Origin: Bacteroidota bacterium
GTDB lineage: Bacteria; Bacteroidota; Bacteroidia; AKYH767-A; OLB10
DNA length: 64,000 bases
Direction of reading: 5' to 3'
NCBI GenBank assembly: GCA_019136655.1
Contig: JAGVTU010000010.1
Span: forward strand, 1 to 64,000
Each line of letters opens with the position of its first letter. Positions within the stretch are counted from its first letter, which is position 1. Shown in pieces: positions 25,713-33,647 of this stretch. The position numbers were made by a program, and so were the translations under genes. The notes beneath the pieces are model-generated. The model did no database searches, was not told the origin of the DNA, and saw only the letters and a list, made by a program, of their open reading frames with translations.

Positions 25713-26564
25713 ATGAAAAATTTTCTGACGTTCATACTAATACTTTCTGTTGCTACATCATGCAATCTGATTAACCCTGCAGAACCTGCTCCCTCCTATC
25801 TTCAGATAGATACCATTGCACTTACAACAGACTATGCCACACAGGGAAGTGCATCACATAAAATTCGTGATGCATGGATTTATCTCGATAACCAGCTTGT
25901 CGGGGCTTATGAGTTGCCTTGTAGAATTCCGGTATTATCAACAGGAGAACATAGCATCTCTGTTCGAGGTGGCGTATGGCTCAATGGAATCAGTGCCATG
26001 CATTTGCAATATTCGTTTTATGAGTTCATTGACCGCACCATTACACTTGAGCCGGGGCAAGTAACTCATTTATCAAATCTGTCAACCACCTACATCAGCG
26101 GACTGACCTTTGCACTTAACGAAGATTTTTCAGGATTGTATTCCTTTGAAAAAAGTGATAACAGCCCTGTAGGTATGGTTGCCGAGTTTGATGCTGCCAA
26201 TGCTTTTGAAGGAGGTTATGGAGTGGTGAGAGTTGATACAGGCATGTATAATTTCGAAGTGAAATCGAAAGAAATGACACTGCCCAACAACGGAACCAAT
26301 GTATATCTTGAAATGAATTATAAAAACAGTTCTACATTTCAGGTGATCATGCAGGCAACAGATATTTATGGAAATGTGATTAACAATAATGTGCTGACTA
26401 TAAATCCACGTGAGGAGTGGAATAAAATTTATGTTGAGTTGAAACCTACAATGCAACTGACATCCAATGCCACCCGATTCAGGATCTTATTCGGGATGCA
26501 ACGCACAGATGCTTCCACCAAAGAAAATTTCTTTTTTGACAACGTAAAAGTCGTTTATAACTGA
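25713..26564 (+). CDS. Hypothetical lipoprotein
   Basis: 283 residues with a lipoprotein signal (LSVATSC, cysteine 17). The mature protein looks all-beta: KIRDAWIYLDNQLVGAYELP, GEHSISVRGGVWLNG and a C-terminal jelly-roll-like half (YLEMNYKNSSTF, RFRILFGMQRTD, FFFDNVKVVY) reminiscent of carbohydrate-binding modules. I do not recognise a named family. It sits 3 bases after the oxidoreductase gene and 22 bases before the sugar transferase, hinting at an envelope polysaccharide role. Confidence 0.8.
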   Translation: MKNFLTFILILSVATSCNLINPAEPAPSYLQIDTIALTTDYATQGSASHKIRDAWIYLDNQLVGAYELPCRIPVLSTGEHSISVRGGVWLNGISAMHLQYSFYEFIDRTITLEPGQVTHLSNLSTTYISGLTFALNEDFSGLYSFEKSDNSPVGMVAEFDAANAFEGGYGVVRVDTGMYNFEVKSKEMTLPNNGTNVYLEMNYKNSSTFQVIMQATDIYGNVINNNVLTINPREEWNKIYVELKPTMQLTSNATRFRILFGMQRTDASTKENFFFDNVKVVYN

Positions 26565-26586
26565 TTGCCCTCTCTGAAATTTTACA

Positions 26587-28002
26587 ATGAATAAAAAATT
26601 ACAAGTCATAAAGTATTTAATTGCAGATTTCTTATCTGCAATCATTGCCTGGACTTTGTTTTTTATGTATCGTAAAATCTGGATTGAACCGGGCGACTTA
26701 TCATTCAGTCAGGAATTTTTAAAAGACAGCAAATATGTTCTTGGCATCAGCATTCTTCCCATTTGCTGGATAATTTTTTACACCTTCTTAGGAACGTATA
26801 GCAACATTTACAGAAAATCACGACTTCGTGATCTTGCACAAACAGCTCTGGCATCCATCATTGGTGTAACCATTATCTTTTTTGCATTGTTGCTGGATGA
26901 TGTGGTTGTTTCTTACAAAAGTTATTACCAAACCTATCTTACTCTTCTTGGACTTCATTACGGAATTACAGTGTTGTTCCGATTAATTATTACTACCATC
27001 ACAGGTAATAAAATTAAGAAAAGAAAAATTGGATTCAACACGTTGTTGGTTGGAAGCAGTGTAAATGCTTTGAAAATATTCACAGAACTTGAATCGCAAA
27101 GTATCAGTCAGGGAAATAAGTTTGTAGGATACATACATGTGGACGAGAACAACGGCAAATATCTGAATGGTAAATTGCCTCACCTTGGCGGAATTGATGA
27201 TATTACTTCTGCTATTGCAAAGTATGATGTGGAAGAAGTCATCATCGCCATTGAATCATCAGAGCATGAAAACATTGGTTACATTATCAACTGCCTTGAA
27301 AGCACAAATGCTATTGTAAAAATAATTCCTGATATGTACGACATCTTATCAGGTTCTGTAAAAATGAATTCTATTTTCGGTGCAGCACTTATTGAAATAT
27401 ATCCGCAACTGATGCCTGTATGGCAACAATATGCCAAACGTATTATTGACATCATTGCATCATTATGTTTTATCATCTGTTTCTCCCCCATTTATCTGCT
27501 TACTGCACTGATGGTAAAACTCACAAGTAAGGGACCGATTATTTTTAAACAGGAACGTATCGGTTTACATGGCAATCCATTTTACATTTACAAATTCCGA
27601 AGTATGTATGTAGGTGCCGAAAAAAGCGGACCTCAGTTGTCGCGAAAAGACGACAGCAGAATTACTCCTCTCGGAAAATTTATGCGTAAAATCCGTTTGG
27701 ACGAAACACCACAGTTTGTAAATGTACTGCTTGGCGAAATGTCGCTGGTAGGCCCCCGGCCCGAACGACAGTTTTATATTGATCAGATAATGCAAAAATC
27801 GCCTCACTACAGACATTTGCATAAAGTACGGCCCGGAATCACATCATGGGGACAGGTAAAATTCGGTTATGCCGAAAACGTAGAGCAGATGGTTGAAAGA
27901 TTGAAATACGATATCATTTACATAGAAAACATGTCTCTCGCTCTTGATTTTAAAATTATGTTTTACACACTGAAAATAATTATTCAGGGACGAGGTAAAT
28001 AA
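26587..28002 (+). CDS. Polyprenyl glycosylphosphotransferase (WbaP/WcaJ type)
   Basis: 471 residues. Four to five N-terminal transmembrane helices, a CoA-binding-like central domain, one more membrane segment and a C-terminal bacterial sugar transferase domain are visible. The latter carries FKQERIGLHGNPF, FRSM, IRLDETPQFVNV, LVGPRPE and VRPGITSWGQV. It transfers a sugar 1-phosphate to undecaprenyl phosphate, the first step of exopolysaccharide or O-antigen assembly at the inner membrane. No other polysaccharide glycosyltransferases are adjacent; the next genes are metabolic. Confidence 0.94.
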   Translation: MNKKLQVIKYLIADFLSAIIAWTLFFMYRKIWIEPGDLSFSQEFLKDSKYVLGISILPICWIIFYTFLGTYSNIYRKSRLRDLAQTALASIIGVTIIFFALLLDDVVVSYKSYYQTYLTLLGLHYGITVLFRLIITTITGNKIKKRKIGFNTLLVGSSVNALKIFTELESQSISQGNKFVGYIHVDENNGKYLNGKLPHLGGIDDITSAIAKYDVEEVIIAIESSEHENIGYIINCLESTNAIVKIIPDMYDILSGSVKMNSIFGAALIEIYPQLMPVWQQYAKRIIDIIASLCFIICFSPIYLLTALMVKLTSKGPIIFKQERIGLHGNPFYIYKFRSMYVGAEKSGPQLSRKDDSRITPLGKFMRKIRLDETPQFVNVLLGEMSLVGPRPERQFYIDQIMQKSPHYRHLHKVRPGITSWGQVKFGYAENVEQMVERLKYDIIYIENMSLALDFKIMFYTLKIIIQGRGK

Positions 28003-28038
28003 TTCAGAATAGAAATTAATAACTATAATAAACAAAAT

Positions 28039-28932
28039 ATGAAAAACATTGCAGTTATAGGATCAGGAACCATGGGCAACGGAATTGCACACGTATGTGC
28101 ACAATCAGGTTATTCGGTTTCGCTTATTGATATTTCAGAAAAAGCCTTGGAAAAAGCATTAGCTACCATCACTTCCAATCTTGACAGAATGATAGCCAAA
28201 GGCACCATCACCGCTGAAGTTAAATCTTCTACTCTGGCAAACATCAAAACCTTTACACAATTAAAAGAAGGTGTAAAAAATGCAGACCTTGCCATTGAAG
28301 CTGCTTCTGAAAACGAGCAGATAAAAACTTCCATCTTCAAAGAACTGGATTCTGCCTGCAAACCTGAATGTATTCTTGCAACAAACACTTCATCTATTTC
28401 TATCACTAAAATTGCTGCTGCCACTCAACGTCCTGATAAGGTAATCGGCATGCACTTCATGAATCCCGTCCCCGTTATGAAACTTATTGAAGTAATACGA
28501 GGCTATAAAACAAGTGATGCAGTTAACAATACAATTTTTGAAATCTCAAAAAAACTCAATAAAATACCTGTAGAGGTAAACGACTATCCCGGCTTTATTG
28601 CCAATCGCATTCTTATGCCAATGATTAATGAAGCTATTTACTCATTGTATGAAGGTGTTGCAGGTGTCGCTGAAATAGATACAGTAATGAAACTGGGTAT
28701 GGCACATCCAATGGGACCATTGCAATTGGCAGATTTTATTGGTCTTGATGTTTGTCTTGCAATATTAAACGTGATGCATGATGGTTTCGGCAATCCGAAA
28801 TATGCACCTTGTCCGTTGCTGGTGAATATGGTAACAGCAGGCAACCTGGGAAAGAAATCAGGTATTGGTTTTTATGATTATTCAAATGCCGGCAACAAAG
28901 AACTTATTGTTGCATCATCCTTTAAAAAATGA
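28039..28932 (+). CDS. hbd: 3-hydroxybutyryl-CoA / 3-hydroxyacyl-CoA dehydrogenase
   Basis: 297 residues with an N-terminal NAD-binding fold (VIGSGTMGNGIAHV) and the dehydrogenase core: GMHFMNPVPVMKLIEVI with the catalytic His, and YPGFIANRILMPMINEA. It oxidises (S)-3-hydroxyacyl-CoA to 3-ketoacyl-CoA, or the reverse, in fatty-acid or butyrate metabolism. It lacks the hydratase half of multifunctional FadB. The stop overlaps the next start (ATGA), coupling it to an rRNA methyltransferase. Confidence 0.93.
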   Translation: MKNIAVIGSGTMGNGIAHVCAQSGYSVSLIDISEKALEKALATITSNLDRMIAKGTITAEVKSSTLANIKTFTQLKEGVKNADLAIEAASENEQIKTSIFKELDSACKPECILATNTSSISITKIAAATQRPDKVIGMHFMNPVPVMKLIEVIRGYKTSDAVNNTIFEISKKLNKIPVEVNDYPGFIANRILMPMINEAIYSLYEGVAGVAEIDTVMKLGMAHPMGPLQLADFIGLDVCLAILNVMHDGFGNPKYAPCPLLVNMVTAGNLGKKSGIGFYDYSNAGNKELIVASSFKK

Positions 28933-30095
28933 CACTGCCCTATGCTGAGATAATTCTCAAAAAAGGGAAAGAAAAAAGCATTGAAAATTCTCATCCCTGG
29001 ATTTTTTCTGGTGCTGTTGCACAGAAACCTGATACATTAAAAGACGGTGACCCTGTGTATGTGTTTTCGGCAGGAAAAGAATTCTTAGCTACGGGAATTT
29101 TTCATTACTCAAGTATTGCAGTTCGGATTCTTTCTTTCAGTAAAGCATTACTGGATGAAAATTTTTGGATTGAGAAAATAAAAAATGCCTTGGCATTAAG
29201 ACAAACATTGTACTTACATAACAACGATGCAACCAATGCCTACCGACTGATACACGGTGAAGGTGACGGACTTTCAGGACTGATTATTGATGTATATGGC
29301 AAACATGTGGTGATGCAGGCTCATGTGCAGGGGATTTTTAATTTCAGAAAAGAAATTGCACATGCATTGCAAGCAACTTTAAATCCCTCCACTATTTATG
29401 ATAAGAGTGACGAAGCTTTTTTTACTGCTGATGAAAACAGATTTTTATCAGGTACAAATACTGATTGTGAAGTAAAAGAAAACAACCTGCTGTTTTATGT
29501 AAACTGGGAAGAAGGTCAGAAGACAGGCTTCTTCAACGATCAGCGTGACAACAGAAAACTGCTTCAAACCTATTGCAATGATAAATCTGTGGTCAATTTG
29601 TTTGCGTATTCAGGAGGATTTTCAGTATATGCACTTGCTGCAGGAGCTAGAAAGGTTGACTCTGTTGACAGTTCTGCGAAAGCAAAACAATGGGCAGAAA
29701 AAAATGTTGCGTTAAATAACCTTATTCATCATCAGTTTTTCTGCGAAGATGTTTTTCAGTTTATTAAAAACTGTGAGGAGCAATATGATGTTTGGATTGT
29801 AGATCCTCCTGCATTTGCAAAACGGATTGACACTATAAAAAACGCAATGATAGGATATCGGAATCTGAACACTGCTGTGCTGAGAAAAGCAAAAAGTCAA
29901 AGTATTGTTTTCACATTTTCGTGCTCACAGGCCATTGATAAAGAACTCTTCCGCAAACTGATTTTTCAGAGTGCAAAACAGGCATCAAGGCAGGTAAAAA
30001 TATTACATCAGCTGTCGCAGCCTGCCGATCATCCTGTATCAATATATCATCCGGAAGGCGAATATTTAAAAGGATTAGTTTTGTATGTTTCCTGA
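28929..30095 (+). CDS. rlmI: Class I SAM-dependent rRNA methyltransferase (RlmI/YccW-like)
   Basis: 388 residues. A PUA domain (about 1-75, HPWIFSGAV, GDPVYVFSAG) precedes an RlmI-type linker and a Rossmann methyltransferase: GFFNDQRDNRKLL, VVNLFAYSGGFSVYA (SAM motif I), VWIVDPPAF (motif IV) and FTFSCSQAI. E. coli RlmI makes m5C1962 in 23S rRNA; the close architecture supports a similar target, though the exact base is inferred. It overlaps hbd by 4 bases. Confidence 0.88.
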   Translation: MTLPYAEIILKKGKEKSIENSHPWIFSGAVAQKPDTLKDGDPVYVFSAGKEFLATGIFHYSSIAVRILSFSKALLDENFWIEKIKNALALRQTLYLHNNDATNAYRLIHGEGDGLSGLIIDVYGKHVVMQAHVQGIFNFRKEIAHALQATLNPSTIYDKSDEAFFTADENRFLSGTNTDCEVKENNLLFYVNWEEGQKTGFFNDQRDNRKLLQTYCNDKSVVNLFAYSGGFSVYALAAGARKVDSVDSSAKAKQWAEKNVALNNLIHHQFFCEDVFQFIKNCEEQYDVWIVDPPAFAKRIDTIKNAMIGYRNLNTAVLRKAKSQSIVFTFSCSQAIDKELFRKLIFQSAKQASRQVKILHQLSQPADHPVSIYHPEGEYLKGLVLYVS

Positions 30096-30122
30096 AAGGA
30101 ATAATTAAATTAGATTAGTGAA

Positions 30123-30941
30123 ATGAATATACTGCATCAAATACCCAACATTAAACATCTGTCATCCGGAAATTTTTTTCTGATGGCAGGACCTTGCGTT
30201 GTTGAATCGGAAGAACTATGCATGTCAGTAGCCGAACGGGTTATTTCCATCACCGATAAACTGCAGATACCCTACATCTTCAAAGCAAGTTTCAAAAAAG
30301 CAAACCGCTCACGTCTTGATTCATTTACAGGTATAGGTGATGAATCTTCCTTGCAGATATTGAAAAATGTTCGCGAAAAATTTAAGGTGCCGGTGGTAAC
30401 TGATATTCACGAAAGTCATGATGCAGCCATGGCTGCACCCTATGTGGATGTGTTGCAAATTCCGGCATTCCTTTGCCGTCAGACAGATTTATTGGTGGCA
30501 GCAGCCAAAACAGGCAAGGTGGTGAATGTAAAGAAAGGACAATTTTTATCTCCTGAATCCATGAAATTTGCTGTAGATAAAATCAGACAAAGTGGGAATG
30601 ATAAAGTAATTCTTACCGAACGCGGAACTATGTTAGGCTACACAGATTTGGTAGTGGATATGCGAGGGATTCCTGAGATGAAAAAGAACAATGTTCCGGT
30701 AGTGATGGACGTTACTCACTCGCTTCAGCAGCCCAATCAGTCATCAGGAGTTACCGGTGGGAAGCCTGAATTAATTACGACTATTGCAAGGGCGGCTATA
30801 GCATCAGGTGCAGATGGAATTTTTATTGAAACACACCCTGAACCTTCTAAAGCATTAAGTGACGGTGCCAATATGTTAAGATTAGATTTGCTGGAAGAGC
30901 TGCTCATCTCTTTAATTAAAGTACATCAGGCTGTCCGTTAG
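30123..30941 (+). CDS. kdsA: 3-deoxy-8-phosphooctulonate (KDO 8-phosphate) synthase
   Basis: KdsA condenses arabinose 5-phosphate and phosphoenolpyruvate to KDO 8-phosphate for the inner core of LPS. 272 residues, normal. Seen: LMAGPCVVES, IFKASFKKANRSRLDSF, the TDIHES and LQIPAFLCRQTDLL barrel segments and DVTHSLQQPN. It is the last gene of the six-gene run begun by the oxidoreductase and matches the envelope theme of the region. Confidence 0.97.
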   Translation: MNILHQIPNIKHLSSGNFFLMAGPCVVESEELCMSVAERVISITDKLQIPYIFKASFKKANRSRLDSFTGIGDESSLQILKNVREKFKVPVVTDIHESHDAAMAAPYVDVLQIPAFLCRQTDLLVAAAKTGKVVNVKKGQFLSPESMKFAVDKIRQSGNDKVILTERGTMLGYTDLVVDMRGIPEMKKNNVPVVMDVTHSLQQPNQSSGVTGGKPELITTIARAAIASGADGIFIETHPEPSKALSDGANMLRLDLLEELLISLIKVHQAVR

Positions 30942-30952
30942 TAAAAATATCT

Positions 30953-30960
30953 TACTTTTG
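30953..30960 (+). promoter_or_regulatory. -7 promoter element of the YhhN gene
   Basis: TACTTTTG matches TAnnTTTG. The transcript should start near 30964, downstream of the TTG at 30962, so the true start codon must be further in. Confidence 0.6.
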
Positions 30961-30988
30961 GTTGCGCCTTTCAAAACCGCAACCTGAA

Positions 30989-31672
30989 GTGTTATCAGTT
31001 AAGAATAGATTTTTTGTTTTTGCCATCATCGCAGTTGTTCACCTGTTTGGACAACTAATTTCTAATGAATGGATAATATGGATGACAAGGCCATTGTTGA
31101 TGCCTTCGCTTTTGTGGTGGTTTCTTTCCCAAATATCAAGACCTTATTCATTTGCTCACAGACGAATGATTACTGCCCTGTTGCTGGCCACTGCAGGAGA
31201 CATTTTTGCCCTTCTGGCTAAATTTAATGACTGGTTTTTCTTTGCTGATATTTTGTGCTATTTGTTTATGCATCTAATGTATGTGCTGATCTTTTTGTCT
31301 ATTGTCCGATTTCAGGATGTTTCAAAAGTTTATATAACAATCGCAATTTTAATATTTATCGTATATGGAATTATTTTCTTGAATTATCTTCTTCCTCATT
31401 CAGGATGGCTGACTTTGCCTGTTCTTATTTATGCTTCTGCTGTTACCTTAACAATCATTACATCAGCCATAACAATTACTTATTTTCCACGGCCATTATT
31501 TATTATGCTGATGGCAGGCACAATTATTTATTTAACCTCCGACACTATTATTGCCACAAACAAATTCATTACTCCTGTTTACCTTTCAGGATTTTGGGGG
31601 TTGCTCGCTTATATCGTTGCACAGGCACTTATCACAAGGGTTATCAGTAAATACAAGAATGAAACTGAATAA
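30989..31672 (+). CDS. YhhN family membrane protein (lysoplasmalogenase-like)
   Basis: About 227 residues with roughly eight transmembrane helices and the YhhN arrangement (RPLLMPSLLWWF, ALLLATAGDIFALL, GTIIYLTSDTIIATNKF). YhhN/TMEM86 proteins include lysoplasmalogenases that cleave alkenyl ether lysophospholipids. The frame opens at a TTG at 30962, but the promoter box ends at 30960, so I place the start at the GTG 30989. Convergent with the lipid A deacylase gene 9 bases away. Confidence 0.82.
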   Translation: MLSVKNRFFVFAIIAVVHLFGQLISNEWIIWMTRPLLMPSLLWWFLSQISRPYSFAHRRMITALLLATAGDIFALLAKFNDWFFFADILCYLFMHLMYVLIFLSIVRFQDVSKVYITIAILIFIVYGIIFLNYLLPHSGWLTLPVLIYASAVTLTIITSAITITYFPRPLFIMLMAGTIIYLTSDTIIATNKFITPVYLSGFWGLLAYIVAQALITRVISKYKNETE

Positions 31673-31681
31673 TCCTGAAAT

Positions 31682-32836
31682 TTAAAAACAATAACCTATT
31701 CCTGTTTCAAGAAAATCTGCCTGTCCAAAATTTGTTTTAATATATACACCTGCGTAAAAGTTTGATCCGGTATATACAACTGCATCTCTGATGTAATACT
31801 GAAATCCAAGCCTTGCAGTAATCCAACCCTTAATTTCTTTTTTGAAGTTTGAATTATCCTCAACCTTCAGTCTTTTATGGTAAGCAGGATTATACACATA
31901 AACTCCACCATTGACCAACATACTGAAATGTCCTAACAAAAACTCATTGCCTATTACAGTTTGAATGGAAACTGAACGCCAGTGTTCATGGTCGTCATAT
32001 AATTTCTGACTGGTGATGTAGTCGTACATCCCTGCATTGTACCACCCTTCTACTCCTGCATGAAACTTATTGACGGGCGACAGATATTTTGTTGCATACA
32101 TGGCAATCAGATACACAGGATAACGCGGGCCATTTACAGGAAATGTACTTGCCCCCTGCTCATTTTGCCCCAATGCCAACCGCACCTGTCCATGTATTTT
32201 TTTGTCACGCTCAAGGTTTCTTGAACCCATCAATATACTTCCGGGTTGAATATGATATCGCACTCCTGCTGATACTACCGGAAGATTGATGCCCAGATTT
32301 GGCAATTTATAATGTGAGTTAGAGCAATGATAAACTCCTGCATTCAGGTTCACTGACCAAAACGGAGACAGATAGTACCTTAACAAAAGTCGTGCAGAAG
32401 CATTAAATGTAAGCGTTGAACCAATCAAAGTATTCTCAGTATTATTTTCTGCATGATAAGTTTTGGTAAAGCCTGCAACGCCAAATCCAGCCACTGCTTC
32501 AGCATACCATCTGTCACTAAGCCTGAAGGGGAACTCCAGTCTGTAAAGTCCACCTATCATACTACCCAACACTTTCGAGTTTCCAAGCGATCCATAATTT
32601 ATTTCAAACGATGCAACCGGATAGCGATAGTAAGGATGCCATGCTTTAGTGCCATTCAGTCTGCTGCCTATAACAAAGCTGTGCACCCAGGCAGCATTAC
32701 GCTGAGGAAATACAGGGTAATTTTTTACAATTTTTCCCGTGCTGACATTATACTCCACAAATGCAGGATGCAACAGCGACTGCGAAAATGCCGCATCCGT
32801 TAAAAAAATTAAGAAAATAACAGCGAAGTACTTCAC
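31682..32836 (-). CDS. Acyloxyacyl hydrolase / PagL-like lipid A deacylase
   Basis: 384 residues with a signal peptide (MKYFAVIFLIFLTDAAFSQ). The beta-rich protein contains YHCSNSHYKLPNLGIN near residue 175, the His-Ser-Asn motif region of Bacteroidota outer-membrane proteins related to PagL, and ends in an outer-membrane-like aromatic YCF. Such enzymes remove acyl chains from lipid A or LPS. It starts 8 bases after the tpiA stop and belongs to the pbp1A-tpiA operon. The family assignment is good; the bond cleaved is not established. Confidence 0.8.
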   Translation of the reverse strand: MKYFAVIFLIFLTDAAFSQSLLHPAFVEYNVSTGKIVKNYPVFPQRNAAWVHSFVIGSRLNGTKAWHPYYRYPVASFEINYGSLGNSKVLGSMIGGLYRLEFPFRLSDRWYAEAVAGFGVAGFTKTYHAENNTENTLIGSTLTFNASARLLLRYYLSPFWSVNLNAGVYHCSNSHYKLPNLGINLPVVSAGVRYHIQPGSILMGSRNLERDKKIHGQVRLALGQNEQGASTFPVNGPRYPVYLIAMYATKYLSPVNKFHAGVEGWYNAGMYDYITSQKLYDDHEHWRSVSIQTVIGNEFLLGHFSMLVNGGVYVYNPAYHKRLKVEDNSNFKKEIKGWITARLGFQYYIRDAVVYTGSNFYAGVYIKTNFGQADFLETGIGYCF

Positions 32837-32844
32837 CTGTTCAA

Positions 32845-33612
32845 TCAGTCTTTCATTGCTTTAATAATTGTTACAAAACTTCTGGATTTTAAGGATGCTC
32901 CACCGATAAGTCCCCCATCCACATCTTGCAGTGCGAAAAGTTCTGCAGCATTGTTCTCATTACAACTGCCTCCGTATAATATGCTACATTGCTCTGCAAT
33001 GGTATCAGAAAAAGCGGAAGCAATTAATCCACGTATATGATGATGAATTTCCTGTGCCTGAGCGGGCGAAGCAGTTAAGCCTGTTCCAATAGCCCACACA
33101 GGTTCATAAGCAATTACACACTTTTCAAAATCATCTGCTGAAAGCTTGAGCACTGTATTCTTCAACTGATCTTCCACAACACTGAAGTGTATTCCCTTTT
33201 CACGTTGTTCCTTCGTCTCTCCAATACAAAATAACACTTTCAGGTTATTTGCCAAAGCAGTTTTTATCTTTTTAAAAAGTAAATCATCATCTTCTTTAAA
33301 TAAGGTTCTTCGTTCACTGTGTCCAATGATTACATGTGTTGCACCACAGGAAGCAATCATTGCACAGGAAACTTCTCCTGTAAATGCTCCGCTATTTTCA
33401 GAAGCACAGTTTTGCGCTGATACCTGAATAACTGAATTCTCTGAGAGTTTGCCAACAGTGGTCAGAAATGGGAATGGCGGAGCAAGAATAATTTCTGCAT
33501 TGCTCTTTACCTCATCTTTTACCATTGATACAATTTCGGATGTAAGTTTACAGGCCTCTTCATAAGTGCCATTCATTTTCCAGTTGCCTGCAATAATTTT
33601 TCTTCTTCTCAT
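32845..33612 (-). CDS. tpiA: Triosephosphate isomerase
   Basis: TpiA interconverts dihydroxyacetone phosphate and glyceraldehyde 3-phosphate. 255 residues, normal. Seen: AGNWKMNGT (substrate lysine), VIIGHSERR (catalytic His), AYEPVWAIGTG (catalytic Glu and loop 6), ILYGGSC and GLIGGASL. It lies 35 bases after pbp1A and 8 bases before the lipid A deacylase gene, a glycolytic gene inside an envelope operon. Confidence 0.98.
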   Translation of the reverse strand: MRRRKIIAGNWKMNGTYEEACKLTSEIVSMVKDEVKSNAEIILAPPFPFLTTVGKLSENSVIQVSAQNCASENSGAFTGEVSCAMIASCGATHVIIGHSERRTLFKEDDDLLFKKIKTALANNLKVLFCIGETKEQREKGIHFSVVEDQLKNTVLKLSADDFEKCVIAYEPVWAIGTGLTASPAQAQEIHHHIRGLIASAFSDTIAEQCSILYGGSCNENNAAELFALQDVDGGLIGGASLKSRSFVTIIKAMKD

Positions 33613-33647
33613 AATTTATTGTTTGATGACTAAAGTAGTTAATAGTT

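Noticed and set aside
32845-33612. The KDO, LPS and PBP genes as one polysaccharide gene cluster
   Set aside because: The genes fall into several operons on both strands with their own promoter boxes, so this is a loose grouping rather than one cluster.
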